From NCBI RefSeq assembly GCF_003382285.1, contig NZ_QTJR01000007.1:186001-250000 (forward strand): a stretch of DNA of 64,000 bases. The letters are read 5' to 3'. Origin of the DNA: Lysobacter soli. Lineage in GTDB: Bacteria > Pseudomonadota > Gammaproteobacteria > Xanthomonadales > Xanthomonadaceae. Both the position numbers and the translations under genes were made by a program. Shown here piece after piece: positions 44,535 to 53,704 of this stretch. The notes under the pieces were generated by a model that saw only the letters and a list, made by a program, of their open reading frames with translations, was not told where the DNA came from and ran no database searches. Each line of letters begins with the position of its first letter. Position 1 is the first letter of the stretch.

Positions 44535-45164
44535 ATGCTTGGTCGCACTCTTTTCGCGACGGCCCTTCTGGCCGTCTCCAGCGCCGTGTCGGCGCAAAGC
44601 CTGCCGCGTCCGGCGGAGTTCTACTTCGACGCCGACGCCAACACCGTCCGACCGGTTGTCGCCGTGCGCGAAACCGGGGACGCCGCCACCGAGAAACTGG
44701 TCAAGGCCATCGAGCGCAATCCGCGCGCGAAGGGCGAAGTCGCCCAGCTCGCGCACCTCGCGATGGCCGCCGGCCGCACGGACCTCGGCAAGCAGCTCTA
44801 TGCGCGCGCGCTCGGTGCAATTGATCGCAGCGACGCATTGTGGCGCTCGGTCGTATGGAACTACGGCTGGGACCTGTATCGCACCGGCGATTTCGACGGC
44901 GCATTCGCGCAGTGGCGCTCGCTGGTCGAAGCGCGTTCGGTGACTGCCTCGTGGATGCCGCCGACCCTGGCGCTGTCGCTGTGGTCGCTGGGTCGCAAGG
45001 AAGAGGCGGTGGTGTGGTACTCGGCCGCCGTGCGTACCGAACCGCAGCAGTGGAACTCCGCATCGAAGTTCGCCAGCCTGCTGCCCGACTGGACCGACGC
45101 CGAGCGCTCGGCGCTGGCCGAAGTGCAGGCCGCCTGGGCGGCGAACCCGCCCGCCTGGCCGTAA
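44535..45164 (+). CDS. Exported TPR-like protein of unknown function
   Basis: The 209-residue protein has a signal peptide (SSAVSAQ, about residue 20) and helical tetratricopeptide-like repeats in the mature part (GKQLYARALGAIDRSDALWRSVVW, NYGWDLYRTGDFDGAFAQW, LWSLGRKEEAVVWYSAAV with TPR-type A/Y/W positions). No catalytic motif is visible. It probably scaffolds or senses something in the periplasm. ATG 44535 is preceded by AGGGGG. It is flanked by two hairpin repeats and has no obvious operon partner. Confidence 0.65.
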   Translation: MLGRTLFATALLAVSSAVSAQSLPRPAEFYFDADANTVRPVVAVRETGDAATEKLVKAIERNPRAKGEVAQLAHLAMAAGRTDLGKQLYARALGAIDRSDALWRSVVWNYGWDLYRTGDFDGAFAQWRSLVEARSVTASWMPPTLALSLWSLGRKEEAVVWYSAAVRTEPQQWNSASKFASLLPDWTDAERSALAEVQAAWAANPPAWP

Positions 45165-45172
45165 GCGACCGG

Positions 45173-45192
45173 CCCCTCCCGAACGGGAGGGG
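45173..45192. repeat. Dispersed intergenic hairpin (type A variant)
   Basis: CCCCTCCC (45173-45180) pairs with GGGAGGGG (45185-45192) around GAAC. It lies 8 bases after a stop codon. Confidence 0.65.
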
Positions 45193-45387
45193 TGACGCGC
45201 TGCTGCACGACCACGCATCCGCGCGTACGCGCGCGGGTGCCGTGACGATCCGGATCCCGGCCTCCAGCGACACTGGGGGCGAACAGGCACGAGCGCATCG
45301 GCCACGGTGCCCGCAGGCTCCAACCGGCAAATCCCGCACGGGCCGTCGCGATACGATGCGACTTCGTCCCGGGGATGTCCGTACCTC

Positions 45388-47103
45388 ATGCGCCTGCTGT
45401 TCGCCTCCGTCCTGCTGAGCCTGCCTCTCACCGCCATGTGCGCCGACCGCATCACCGGCCTGCCCTTCGCCACCCGCAGCGAGGTCTACGCCCCGCATGC
45501 GATCGCCGCCACCTCGCATCCGCTGACCACGCAGATCGCGCTGGACGTGATGAAACAGGGCGGCAGCGCGGTGGACGCGGCCATTGCCGCCAACGCGGCG
45601 CTGGGCTTGATGGAGCCGACGGGCAACGGCATCGGCGGCGACCTGTTCGCCATCGTCTGGGATCCGAAGACGAAGAAGCTCTACGGCTACAACGGCTCGG
45701 GCCGTTCGCCGAAGTCGCTGACGCTGTCCGAATTCCAGCGCCGCGGCCTGAAGGACGTTCCCTCGCACGGCCCGCTGCCGGTGACGGTGCCGGGCACGGT
45801 CGATGCGTGGTTCGCGCTGCACGAGCGTTTCGGCCGCAAGCCGATGAAGGACGATCTGGCGCCCGCCATCCGCTACGCGCGCGAAGGCCATCCGGTGCAT
45901 GAGGTGATCGCGTACTACTGGGGCCGCAGCGTGCCGACGCTGTCGAAGTGGCCGGGCTTCGCCGAGCAGTTCACCGTCGAGGGCGACGCGCCTGGGCAAA
46001 GGCGCGGTCCGCGCACCGGCGAGATGTGGAAGAACCCCAACCTCGCCAACACGCTTTCGATGATCGCCAACGGCGGCCGCGACGCGTTCTACAAGGGCGA
46101 CATCGCACGCACGATCGACGCGTACTTCAAGGCGAACGGCGGCTTCCTGAGCTACGACGACCTCGCCTCGCACCACGGCGACTGGGTCGAGCCGGTCAGT
46201 ACCAACTATCGCGGCGTCGACGTATGGGAACTGCCGCCCAACGGCCAGGGCATCGCCGCGCTGCAGATCCTCAACCTGCTCGAACCCTACGACCTGAAGT
46301 CCTACGGCTTCGGCAGCCCCGAACACGTGCACCTGTTCACCGAGGCCAAGAAGCTCGCCTTCGCCGACCGCGCCGCGTCGTATGCCGATCCGGACTTCCA
46401 TAGGACGCCGACGGCCAAGCTCATCTCCAAGCCCTACGCGCGCGAGCGCGGCAAGCTGATCTCGATGGACAAGGCCGCCAAGGCCGTCGAGCCGGGCGTG
46501 ATCCCGCAGCTCAACCAAGGCGACACGATCTACATGACCGTCGCCGACGCGGACGGGATGATGGTTTCGCTGATCCAATCGAACTACCGCGGCATGGGCA
46601 GCGGCATGGCGCCTCCGGGCCTGGGCTTCATCTTCCAGGACCGCGGCGAGCAGTTCGTGCTGAAGGAAGGCCACCCGAACTCGTTCGCGCCGGGCAAGCG
46701 TCCGTTCCACACCATCATTCCGGCCTTCGCGACGAAGGACGGCAAGCCGTGGCTGAGCTTCGGCGTGATGGGCGGCGCGATGCAGCCGCAGGGCCACGCG
46801 CAGATCATCATGAACCTGGTCGATTTCGGCATGAACCTGCAGGAAGCCGGCGACGCGCCGCGCATCCAGCACGACGGCAGCACCGAGCCGACCGGTCAGG
46901 TCACCGCCATGAACGACGGCGGCGAGCTCGACCTGGAATCGGGCTTCCCGTACGAAACCGTGCGTGCACTGATGCGCAAGGGCCACAGCGTGCGTTTCGC
47001 CGACGGCCCGTACGGCGGCTACCAGGCGATCATGGTCAATCCGAACGGCGGCTATGTGGGCGCCAGCGAGTCGCGCAAGGACGGCCAGGCCGCAGGTTAC
47101 TGA
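45388..47103 (+). CDS. Gamma-glutamyltransferase-like Ntn hydrolase
   Basis: The 571-residue protein has a signal peptide (TAMCA, about residue 19) and the GGT fold: GGSAVDAAIAANAALGLMEPTGNGIGGDLF at the large-subunit start and FHTIIPAFATKDGKPWLSFGVMGG in the small subunit. The autoprocessing nucleophile would be Thr380 in NQGDTIYMTVADADGMM. Classic GGT has TTH at this point; here it is DTIY, as in the YwrD-like branch, so transpeptidase chemistry may differ. Periplasmic. ATG 45388 chosen for the conserved signal peptide. The following gene starts at 47105, overlapping none of it but only 1 base away, so co-transcribed. Confidence 0.85.
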   Translation: MRLLFASVLLSLPLTAMCADRITGLPFATRSEVYAPHAIAATSHPLTTQIALDVMKQGGSAVDAAIAANAALGLMEPTGNGIGGDLFAIVWDPKTKKLYGYNGSGRSPKSLTLSEFQRRGLKDVPSHGPLPVTVPGTVDAWFALHERFGRKPMKDDLAPAIRYAREGHPVHEVIAYYWGRSVPTLSKWPGFAEQFTVEGDAPGQRRGPRTGEMWKNPNLANTLSMIANGGRDAFYKGDIARTIDAYFKANGGFLSYDDLASHHGDWVEPVSTNYRGVDVWELPPNGQGIAALQILNLLEPYDLKSYGFGSPEHVHLFTEAKKLAFADRAASYADPDFHRTPTAKLISKPYARERGKLISMDKAAKAVEPGVIPQLNQGDTIYMTVADADGMMVSLIQSNYRGMGSGMAPPGLGFIFQDRGEQFVLKEGHPNSFAPGKRPFHTIIPAFATKDGKPWLSFGVMGGAMQPQGHAQIIMNLVDFGMNLQEAGDAPRIQHDGSTEPTGQVTAMNDGGELDLESGFPYETVRALMRKGHSVRFADGPYGGYQAIMVNPNGGYVGASESRKDGQAAGY

Positions 47104-47104
47104 G

Positions 47105-48757
47105 ATGAGCAGCGCCGACGTCGTCCCCTTGCTGCGCCGCGCATGGGCGGCGTTGCAGCAGGGACAACCGGCGCCCGCGAAGGCCGATTGCGAAGCGGCG
47201 CTGCAACAGGCACCGCAATCGTTCGACGCGTGGCGCCTGTACGCGATGACGCTGCAGGCGCTGGGTGATGCGGCGGCATCGCGCCGCGCCTTGCAGCGAG
47301 CGCTGGCGCTGCGTCCGGACGACGGCGCGACCGCGCTGGACCTCGGCACCATGCAGTTGAACGCGGGAGAATTCGACGCCGCGCTCGCGTCGCTGGCGCT
47401 CGCGATGCAGCGCCTGCCGCACGAACCTCGCGCCGCGTTTCGCTACGGCACCGCTGCCTTCAACGCAGGCGACTATGTGCAGGCGGCGTCCGGTTTCGAA
47501 ACCGCCGCGCGCCTGAAGCCGGACTGGGCAGAGGCCTGGAACAACCTCGCCGCTGCGCACGGCAAGCAACAGGATTACGTCGCGGCGATCTCGGCCGCAC
47601 GCAACGCGTTGCAGCTCAATCCCGATGCGGGCGCGCACCAGGCGCTTGCTGCGCTGCTGTCCAACCTGTTCGATCGCACCTCGCTGCAGGAAGGCCTGCA
47701 GCACGCGTTGCGCGCGTTGCAGCTGGATCCGTCGCTCGCCCAGGCGCATCGCGATGCGGCGATCCTGTATCGCAAACTCGACGACCCCACCGGCGCCGAA
47801 GCGCATGCGCGGCGTGCGCTGGAACTCGCGCCGCGCGACATCGACATCATCGATACGCTCGGCGAGCAATTGCAGCTCAATCGAAAGCCACACGAAGCCG
47901 TGGACGTTTACGCGCGAGCGCTGCACGCCGGCGTGGACTCGCCGACGCTGCATCGCCAGCACGGCATCGCGCTGCTGCACGACGGCCGGCTCGACGCCGC
48001 ACGCGACGAGCTGCGCGATGCATTGCGACGCGCGCCGGACGACCAGCGCACCATCGCGCATCTCGGCGTCGCGGTCGCGCAACATGATGCCGACCGCGCG
48101 ACGCAGTGGCTTGGCCTGCATCGGCATGTGCATGCAATCGAACTGCCGACGCCGGACGGCTTCGCCGATGCGCATGCGTTCAATGCCGCACTCGCCGACG
48201 ACATCCGTCGTCACAGCCAGCAACGCTGGGAACCGGCCGGGCTGGCGGCGCGTAATGCGTACCTCAGCGGCGACCTGCTGATGGATCGCACGCCGGCCAT
48301 CGTCGGCTTCGAGCAGCGTTTGCGCGAGGCGATCGACGCCTTCATCGCACAGGCGCGCGATGCGCATGTTGCCGAGGCGCCGCTCGACGACGACGCGCTG
48401 TCGGCCGATGTCTTCCTCCGCAACGTGCCCGAGCGCTATCGCGTGCACGTGTGGGCAACGCAGGCCGCCGAGCGCGGTTTCATCGACACGCACATCCACG
48501 AGGATTCGTGGTTGTCCGGCGCGTATTACGTCGAACTTCCGCCGGCGATCCGCGACGACGACAACACGCATGCCGGCTGGATCGAATTCGGACGTCCCTT
48601 CGCGAGCCTGCCGCAGCCACCGGACGCCGCATTGCGTCGCGTGTGCCCGAAGGTCGGCACCCTGTTGCTGTTCCCGTCGTACCTGTTCCATCGCACGCTG
48701 CCGTACGCGGGCGCGGGCGAGCGCATCAGCATTTCCTTCGACCTCGCGGCGATCTGA
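47105..48757 (+). CDS. TPR protein with a C-terminal 2OG-Fe(II) oxygenase-like domain
   Basis: This 550-residue cytoplasmic protein has about nine TPR repeats (residues 1-340; e.g. GDAAASRRALQRALALRPDDG, RAALELDPSLAQAHRDAAIL style) and then a C-terminal domain with HIHEDSWLSGAYYVELP, GWIEFGRP and KVGTLLLFPSYLFHRTLPYAG. The second and third stretches are typical of the TIGR02466-type 2-oxoglutarate/Fe(II) oxygenase fold (HxH/D...H metal triad), so a hydroxylase acting on a protein partner held by the TPRs is possible. It starts 1 base after the upstream gene stop (one operon), and converges with the next gene with no gap. Confidence 0.75.
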   Translation: MSSADVVPLLRRAWAALQQGQPAPAKADCEAALQQAPQSFDAWRLYAMTLQALGDAAASRRALQRALALRPDDGATALDLGTMQLNAGEFDAALASLALAMQRLPHEPRAAFRYGTAAFNAGDYVQAASGFETAARLKPDWAEAWNNLAAAHGKQQDYVAAISAARNALQLNPDAGAHQALAALLSNLFDRTSLQEGLQHALRALQLDPSLAQAHRDAAILYRKLDDPTGAEAHARRALELAPRDIDIIDTLGEQLQLNRKPHEAVDVYARALHAGVDSPTLHRQHGIALLHDGRLDAARDELRDALRRAPDDQRTIAHLGVAVAQHDADRATQWLGLHRHVHAIELPTPDGFADAHAFNAALADDIRRHSQQRWEPAGLAARNAYLSGDLLMDRTPAIVGFEQRLREAIDAFIAQARDAHVAEAPLDDDALSADVFLRNVPERYRVHVWATQAAERGFIDTHIHEDSWLSGAYYVELPPAIRDDDNTHAGWIEFGRPFASLPQPPDAALRRVCPKVGTLLLFPSYLFHRTLPYAGAGERISISFDLAAI

Positions 48758-49897
48758 TCAACCTTCACCCTGCTCGATCGGTTCGCCCGTCGCTTCGCGC
48801 CAGGCGGCATCGGTGAAAGGCTGGGTCCAGTAGCGATCGAACCAGCGCACCAGCCACGGATCGTCGCCGACGAAGCGCGCTCGATCGGTGGACAGGTCGA
48901 CGCGTTTCTTCGCTTCGTCCAGCGTGACGCCCTGCTTCACCAGCGGCGCGACCGCCCCGCGCGTGTGGCCGATGAGGTCGATCACGCGCGACACGTAGGC
49001 GTCGCCCCGCATCGCCGCGCCGTGACCGGGAAGCCACACAGCCGGACGCAGCGCCTGCATCGCGCGCAACGTGCGTTGCCAGTCCGCCGGATACGCATTG
49101 AAGCCGAACGGGATCGGCGCGACGAGCAGGTCGCCCGTCGCCATCACGCGCTGGCGCGGCAGCCACGCGACGAGGTCGCCATCGGTGTTGCCGCGACCGA
49201 AGTGGCGAAGTTCGACCGGACGCGTCGCATCGTCGAGCTTCAACGTATCGACGAACGTGCGCGTGGGCAGCGCGAGCACGACGTCGCGCGTGTCCTTGCG
49301 GTACTGCGCGAACAGCCGCTGCGCCGCCTCGAAGCCTTCGCGTTCGCGCGCGGAGAGATCGCTCTTTGCGAGCGAATCGCGCACGAATCCATCCGCACCA
49401 TCGAGGCGCTGGTCGAATGCGGCCTGCAGCGTCGCGTCCGGCGCGCCTTTCGGATACGCCTTCATCGAACGCCCGCGCAGATGCGCGTCGGTGATGTCGG
49501 TCGCGATGATCTCCGCCGCCGGCCACGCCTGCACGATCGCCGACAGACCGAGCACGTGGTCGCCGTGCCAGTGCGTGATCGCGACGGCCTTCACCGGCTT
49601 GCCGCTGACCGAACGCACGAGTTCGACGATGCGACGTCCCGCGCCGGGCGAACCGCCGCCGTCGATGAGGACGAGGCCGTCGGACTGCTCGATCACGACC
49701 ACGTTGCCGATGGGTTGCACCTGGAACGGCTGCGGCTGCGCGATCAGCCATACGCCGTCGACGACGCGCGTGATGGTCTGGAAGTAGCCGTCCTGCGGCG
49801 TCGGCAGCGGCGCGGGTTCGCTGCCTCGCGCGACAGCGGACAGGCCGATGCAGACCGCCAGCACGGCGACGAGGACACGATGGACGACGCGCGCCAT
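48758..49897 (-). CDS. Exported metallo-beta-lactamase-fold hydrolase
   Basis: The 379-residue protein has a signal peptide (LSAVARG, about residue 26) and an MBL fold with the metal motif ITHWHGDHVLG, plus LVLIDGGGSPG and VMATGDLLVAP, and a C-terminal helical part. Subclass B3-like or lactonase-like enzymes share this layout; substrate unknown. ATG 49897 has SD CGGAG; a longer frame to 49966 would lack a signal peptide. It is convergent with the oxygenase gene and divergent in strand from the AEC gene. Confidence 0.82.
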   Translation of the reverse strand: MARVVHRVLVAVLAVCIGLSAVARGSEPAPLPTPQDGYFQTITRVVDGVWLIAQPQPFQVQPIGNVVVIEQSDGLVLIDGGGSPGAGRRIVELVRSVSGKPVKAVAITHWHGDHVLGLSAIVQAWPAAEIIATDITDAHLRGRSMKAYPKGAPDATLQAAFDQRLDGADGFVRDSLAKSDLSAREREGFEAAQRLFAQYRKDTRDVVLALPTRTFVDTLKLDDATRPVELRHFGRGNTDGDLVAWLPRQRVMATGDLLVAPIPFGFNAYPADWQRTLRAMQALRPAVWLPGHGAAMRGDAYVSRVIDLIGHTRGAVAPLVKQGVTLDEAKKRVDLSTDRARFVGDDPWLVRWFDRYWTQPFTDAAWREATGEPIEQGEG

Positions 49898-49982
49898 GGC
49901 GAAGCTCCGCGGGAGTTCGCCGCATGTTCCTGCCAGTGCGTGCCGCGCGCGTGGCCCGGAGGTCACGCTTGCGGCGATCGCG

Positions 49983-51470
49983 TCAGTCCGCCGGGACCGT
50001 GCGCCCCTGCGCCCATTCGCGCAGGCCCTGCACGCGTTCGGCCATCAGCACCGAGAGCGGGCGCGTCTGCTTCAGCTCGGCGCGCAGCATGAAATCGTTG
50101 AGCGGCGCCTTTGCTGCATGCGCGGCGTACAGCGCGGCGACGATGGCCTGCTCGATTTCGGCGCCGGAGAAGCCGTCGCTCGCGGCTGAAAGACCGGCGA
50201 GGTCGAACGTCGCCGGATCGAGCTGGCGACGACGCAGGTGCAACGCGAACAGCGCTTCGCGCGTGGCAGCACCGGGCAGGTCGACGAAGAAGATCTCGTC
50301 GAACCGGCCCTTGCGCAGCAGCTCCGGCGGCAGCGCGTCGATCTGGTTCGCGGTGGCGACCAGGAACACGCGCGACTTGCGTTCGGCCATCCACGTCAGC
50401 AGGTAGCCGAGCACGCGACGCGACACGCCGCCATCACTGTCGCCGCCATCGCTCGCCAGGCCCTTCTCGATCTCGTCGATCCACAGCACGCACGGTTCAA
50501 GCTGTTCTGCCGACGAAAGCGCGTCACGCAGGTTCTTCTCGGTCTCGCCATGGAACTTGTCGTACAGCGTGCCGAAATCCAGCCGCACCAGCGGCACGCC
50601 GAAGCCGGCGGCGACCGCCTTGGCGAGCATGGACTTGCCGCAACCCTGCACGCCCAGCAACAACACGCCCTTCGGTGGGTCGAGGCCCACCGGCGCCTCG
50701 CCACTGACGAACACGTCGCGCCGCTGCTGCACCCAGCGCTTGAAGCGCGACGCGCCGGCGACGTCGTCCATGCGCGCGGTGTCGTACTCGTAATGAAGAT
50801 GCCCACTGCGGTTGAGCAGTTCGAACTTGAGCTTGGCCAGCTCCGGCAGGTCGCCCGGGCCGAGCGCACCGTCGTTGAAGATCAGCTGGCGGGCGATGCG
50901 ACGCGCGTCGATCGGATCGAGCCCTCGCAGGTTGCGCACGATCTGCTGCACCGCCTCGCTGTCGGCTTCGACGCGACGACCGCCGTGCTCCTTCGCGTAG
51001 TTCTCCGCTTCCTCGCGTACCAGCTTGAGCAGCGCATTCGCGTCCGGCAGGCGCGGCGTGTAACGCACGGCGAGCGATTCGAGTTCGGCCGGCAATTCGA
51101 CCTTGTGGCCGACCAGCACCAGCACGTGCGGTTCGCAGTCGCGGCGCTGCAGGATCTCGCGCAGCTGCCGCTGCGTGCCGGCGTAGCCGAGGTAGGGATG
51201 GAAATCGAGCAGCAGGTAGATGCCGCGCTGTTCGGCGTTGCGGATCGCCTGCAGCGTGTTGGACGCATCGGGTGCGATTTCCGCCGGATCCTCGCGGTCC
51301 AGGTCGATGCGGCGCAGGCCTTCGGTGATCGACCACCGATGCAGCGCGCGCCACACGTGCATCAGCGCCTGGCGGAAGAGTTCGACGACGCGGCCTTCGT
51401 CGCGCGTTTCGATGACGATGAGCGGGGTGTTGGCGCGGATGAGCGCGGTGAGGTCCTGCAGGTCGGTCAT
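49983..51470 (-). CDS. AAA ATPase, Ycf46-like
   Basis: The 495-residue protein has an N-terminal domain that includes LTALIRANTPLIVIETRDEGRVVELFRQ, and an AAA module with Walker A GVQGCGKSMLAKAVAAGFGVP, Walker B CVLWIDEIEKGL, and the second region of homology DEIFFVDLPGAATREALF. This is the Ycf46/DUF815-type AAA family whose role in bacteria is unclear (possibly a chaperone or protease-associated ATPase). ATG 51470 is conserved; a longer upstream frame overlaps the AEC promoter region. It is transcribed away from the AEC gene. Confidence 0.85.
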   Translation of the reverse strand: MTDLQDLTALIRANTPLIVIETRDEGRVVELFRQALMHVWRALHRWSITEGLRRIDLDREDPAEIAPDASNTLQAIRNAEQRGIYLLLDFHPYLGYAGTQRQLREILQRRDCEPHVLVLVGHKVELPAELESLAVRYTPRLPDANALLKLVREEAENYAKEHGGRRVEADSEAVQQIVRNLRGLDPIDARRIARQLIFNDGALGPGDLPELAKLKFELLNRSGHLHYEYDTARMDDVAGASRFKRWVQQRRDVFVSGEAPVGLDPPKGVLLLGVQGCGKSMLAKAVAAGFGVPLVRLDFGTLYDKFHGETEKNLRDALSSAEQLEPCVLWIDEIEKGLASDGGDSDGGVSRRVLGYLLTWMAERKSRVFLVATANQIDALPPELLRKGRFDEIFFVDLPGAATREALFALHLRRRQLDPATFDLAGLSAASDGFSGAEIEQAIVAALYAAHAAKAPLNDFMLRAELKQTRPLSVLMAERVQGLREWAQGRTVPAD

Positions 51471-51574
51471 CGTGCTCGGCGGCGTCCGTGTCGGAGCGGC
51501 GATCATACCCAATGGTCGAGCTTGAGCCGGCGCCGTGCAGTGGCCACCATGGCGGTTCGAACACGGGATCACGC

Positions 51575-52480
51575 ATGGCCTTCGACGCCTTCGCCCTCGT
51601 GCTGGCGATGCTGGCGCTGGGCTATCTCTTCCAGCGACTGCGCGTGCTGCCCGGTGACGCGGCACGCACGTTGAACCTGGTCGTACTGTACGTCTGCCTG
51701 CCGGCGGCGGTGCTGCGTTACGTGCCGCGACTGCATCTTGAAGCCGCACTGCTGGGCGTGATCGCCGTGCCGTGGCTGCTGCTCGGCGCGACGGTCGTGC
51801 TGGTCGGCGCGCTGTCGCGCTGGCTGAAGTTCCGGCGCGACGAAACCGCCGTGCTGCTGCTGACCGTCGCGCTCGGCAACACCAGCTTCCTTGGTTATCC
51901 GCTGACGCGCGCGCTCGTCGGCGATGACGCGCTGCCGTACGCGGTGGTCTACGACCAGTTCGGTACGTTCCTGATCCTGTCGACGTTCGGCCTGTGGGCG
52001 CTGGCGCGCTACGGTGGCGAACACGCGCCTTCCGCGCGCGAGATGGCGCTGCGCGTGGCGAAGTTCCCGCCGCTGTGGGCGCTGCTGGCCGGTTTCACGG
52101 TGATGCCGGCCGATCCGCCGGCGTGGATCGACGGCGGACTGCAGCGACTGTCCGACGCCCTGCTGCCGCTGGCGATGCTGACCATCGGCCTGTCGGTGCG
52201 TTTCGCCCTGCCGCGCGACGAACTCAAGCCGCTGGCCGCCGGGCTGGTGCTGAAGCTCGCGGTGATGCCCGCGCTCGCGTTGCTGCTGGTGCCCGTGCTG
52301 AACCTGCACGGATCGATGGCCCGCGTCACCGTGCTCGAAGCCGCGATGCCCTCGATGGTCACGGCCGGCGCGCTCGCCATCGCCCACGGGCTGGCGCCGC
52401 GGCTGGCGGCGGCCATGGTGGGGTACGGCTTGCTTCTTTCGTTGCTGACATTGCCGCTGTGGGCGAACGGGGGGTTCTGA
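51575..52480 (+). CDS. AEC-family transporter
   Basis: The 301-residue membrane protein has about ten hydrophobic helices in two inverted halves, typical of the auxin efflux carrier (AEC) family: LVVLYVCLPAAVLRYV at the start, VALGNTSFLGYPLTRAL in helix 4, and MPSMVTAGALAIAHGLAP near the end with the conserved G-x-x-P breaks. AEC carriers export or import organic anions; substrate unknown. ATG 51575 is preceded by a weak SD. Its stop overlaps the ATG of the next lipoprotein gene (TGATG), so they are translationally coupled. Confidence 0.87.
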   Translation: MAFDAFALVLAMLALGYLFQRLRVLPGDAARTLNLVVLYVCLPAAVLRYVPRLHLEAALLGVIAVPWLLLGATVVLVGALSRWLKFRRDETAVLLLTVALGNTSFLGYPLTRALVGDDALPYAVVYDQFGTFLILSTFGLWALARYGGEHAPSAREMALRVAKFPPLWALLAGFTVMPADPPAWIDGGLQRLSDALLPLAMLTIGLSVRFALPRDELKPLAAGLVLKLAVMPALALLLVPVLNLHGSMARVTVLEAAMPSMVTAGALAIAHGLAPRLAAAMVGYGLLLSLLTLPLWANGGF

Positions 52481-53634
52481 TGCGTGCCGGCTTCCTTTGG
52501 ATCCTGATCGTTTGTGCGACGACGGCGTGCGACCACCCGGGCGCCTCGTCTGCATCTGCCGGCGCGCCCACGCGGGAAACCGCTGCGCCTGTGTCCACCG
52601 TCGCAGCGGTCTCTGGACGATCGCGACCTCCCGGCCCGGGAGGCGCATCGGACGCGACCCTGGTTTCTTCCAAGGAAGGACAACGCTGGGAGGCCGCACT
52701 TCGCGCCGCGATGGCGGAATGGCTCGCTTCGCCTTCGATGCAGTCAACGGCCCACGGCGTGCTGACCACGGCCCTGTTCGCACCGGCGCTGGGCAACGGG
52801 AACACCGACGCCGTGCAGCGGCAGGTCGACGCGGCACTCGCGCTGGCCGCGGAGATGGCACCGGACGACGTCGAGATCGCATGGCTGGAGGCCACGCGAT
52901 GCCCGGCCGAGGCGACCGCCTGCGACGCAGGTGGCGCGATCGAAAGGTTGCAGCGGCTGGAACCGGACAATGCCGCCGTCTGGCTGCTCGCGGGCGACCG
53001 GACCGGGCGTGGCGACGAAGCGGCGTTCGACAGATACCTGCGTCGCGCCGCGCAGGCCTCCACTTATGACACGCACTTCGGTGTAGCCGAACGCATGCTC
53101 GAGGCGCAGATGGCGACGTTGCCGCTTCCGGCCCGATCCCGTGAAGTGGACGCGTACCTTCGCGCCCGCGCCGGATTCGGACCGGGCCCGCGCCTGGACG
53201 ACCGCGAAGTGCGCCTGATGCTGGCCGCCGGGCAATCGTGGATCGACATGCCGCCTTTTGCCCGGCTGCACGATGCCTGCCGGATGCCGCAGCCGCCCGG
53301 GCGCATTGCCACCTGCCGCAGCGTCCTCACGCGCATGGCCGACGGCAACAGCGCATTCCCGCGAATGATCGCGACGGGGTTGATGACTGAACTTGCCGAC
53401 GGTACGGCGCGGCCGGCATGGGCAGAGCGGTACCGCGTCACGCTGTGGACGGTGATGGGGTCGCCGCCGACGCCGGGACCAGAACTCCAGCGCGCCCTGT
53501 TCGAACGCGGGGATTACCTCGCGGTGGAGGAATGGTTGCGGGCAAATGGCCGACGGATGCCGCCGGACTGGTTGCCCAAGGATCCGCAGCAACGTGACCG
53601 CATTCTCGGACAGCCGGTCAGGCCACCCGGCTGA
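52480..53634 (+). CDS. Putative lipoprotein, function unknown
   Basis: The 384-residue protein starts at the overlapping ATG (52480) with a lipoprotein signal (CATTAC, Cys17) and a low-complexity Ser/Thr/Pro linker (residues 18-60). The mature part is helical with repeated pattern [23 protein letters not shown] and [19 protein letters not shown], a degenerate TPR-like layout, and few conserved catalytic signatures. Two cysteine-rich turns ([31 protein letters not shown]) may form disulfides. It is translationally coupled to the AEC transporter, so the two may form one envelope unit (inference). Confidence 0.65.
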   Translation: MRAGFLWILIVCATTACDHPGASSASAGAPTRETAAPVSTVAAVSGRSRPPGPGGASDATLVSSKEGQRWEAALRAAMAEWLASPSMQSTAHGVLTTALFAPALGNGNTDAVQRQVDAALALAAEMAPDDVEIAWLEATRCPAEATACDAGGAIERLQRLEPDNAAVWLLAGDRTGRGDEAAFDRYLRRAAQASTYDTHFGVAERMLEAQMATLPLPARSREVDAYLRARAGFGPGPRLDDREVRLMLAAGQSWIDMPPFARLHDACRMPQPPGRIATCRSVLTRMADGNSAFPRMIATGLMTELADGTARPAWAERYRVTLWTVMGSPPTPGPELQRALFERGDYLAVEEWLRANGRRMPPDWLPKDPQQRDRILGQPVRPPG

Positions 53635-53704
53635 TCGCCGTCCGGCGCATGGTTCCGTCGCGCCGCCCCGTGTACGCTGCGGCTTCCATCCAGAGGGAGT
53701 CCGC

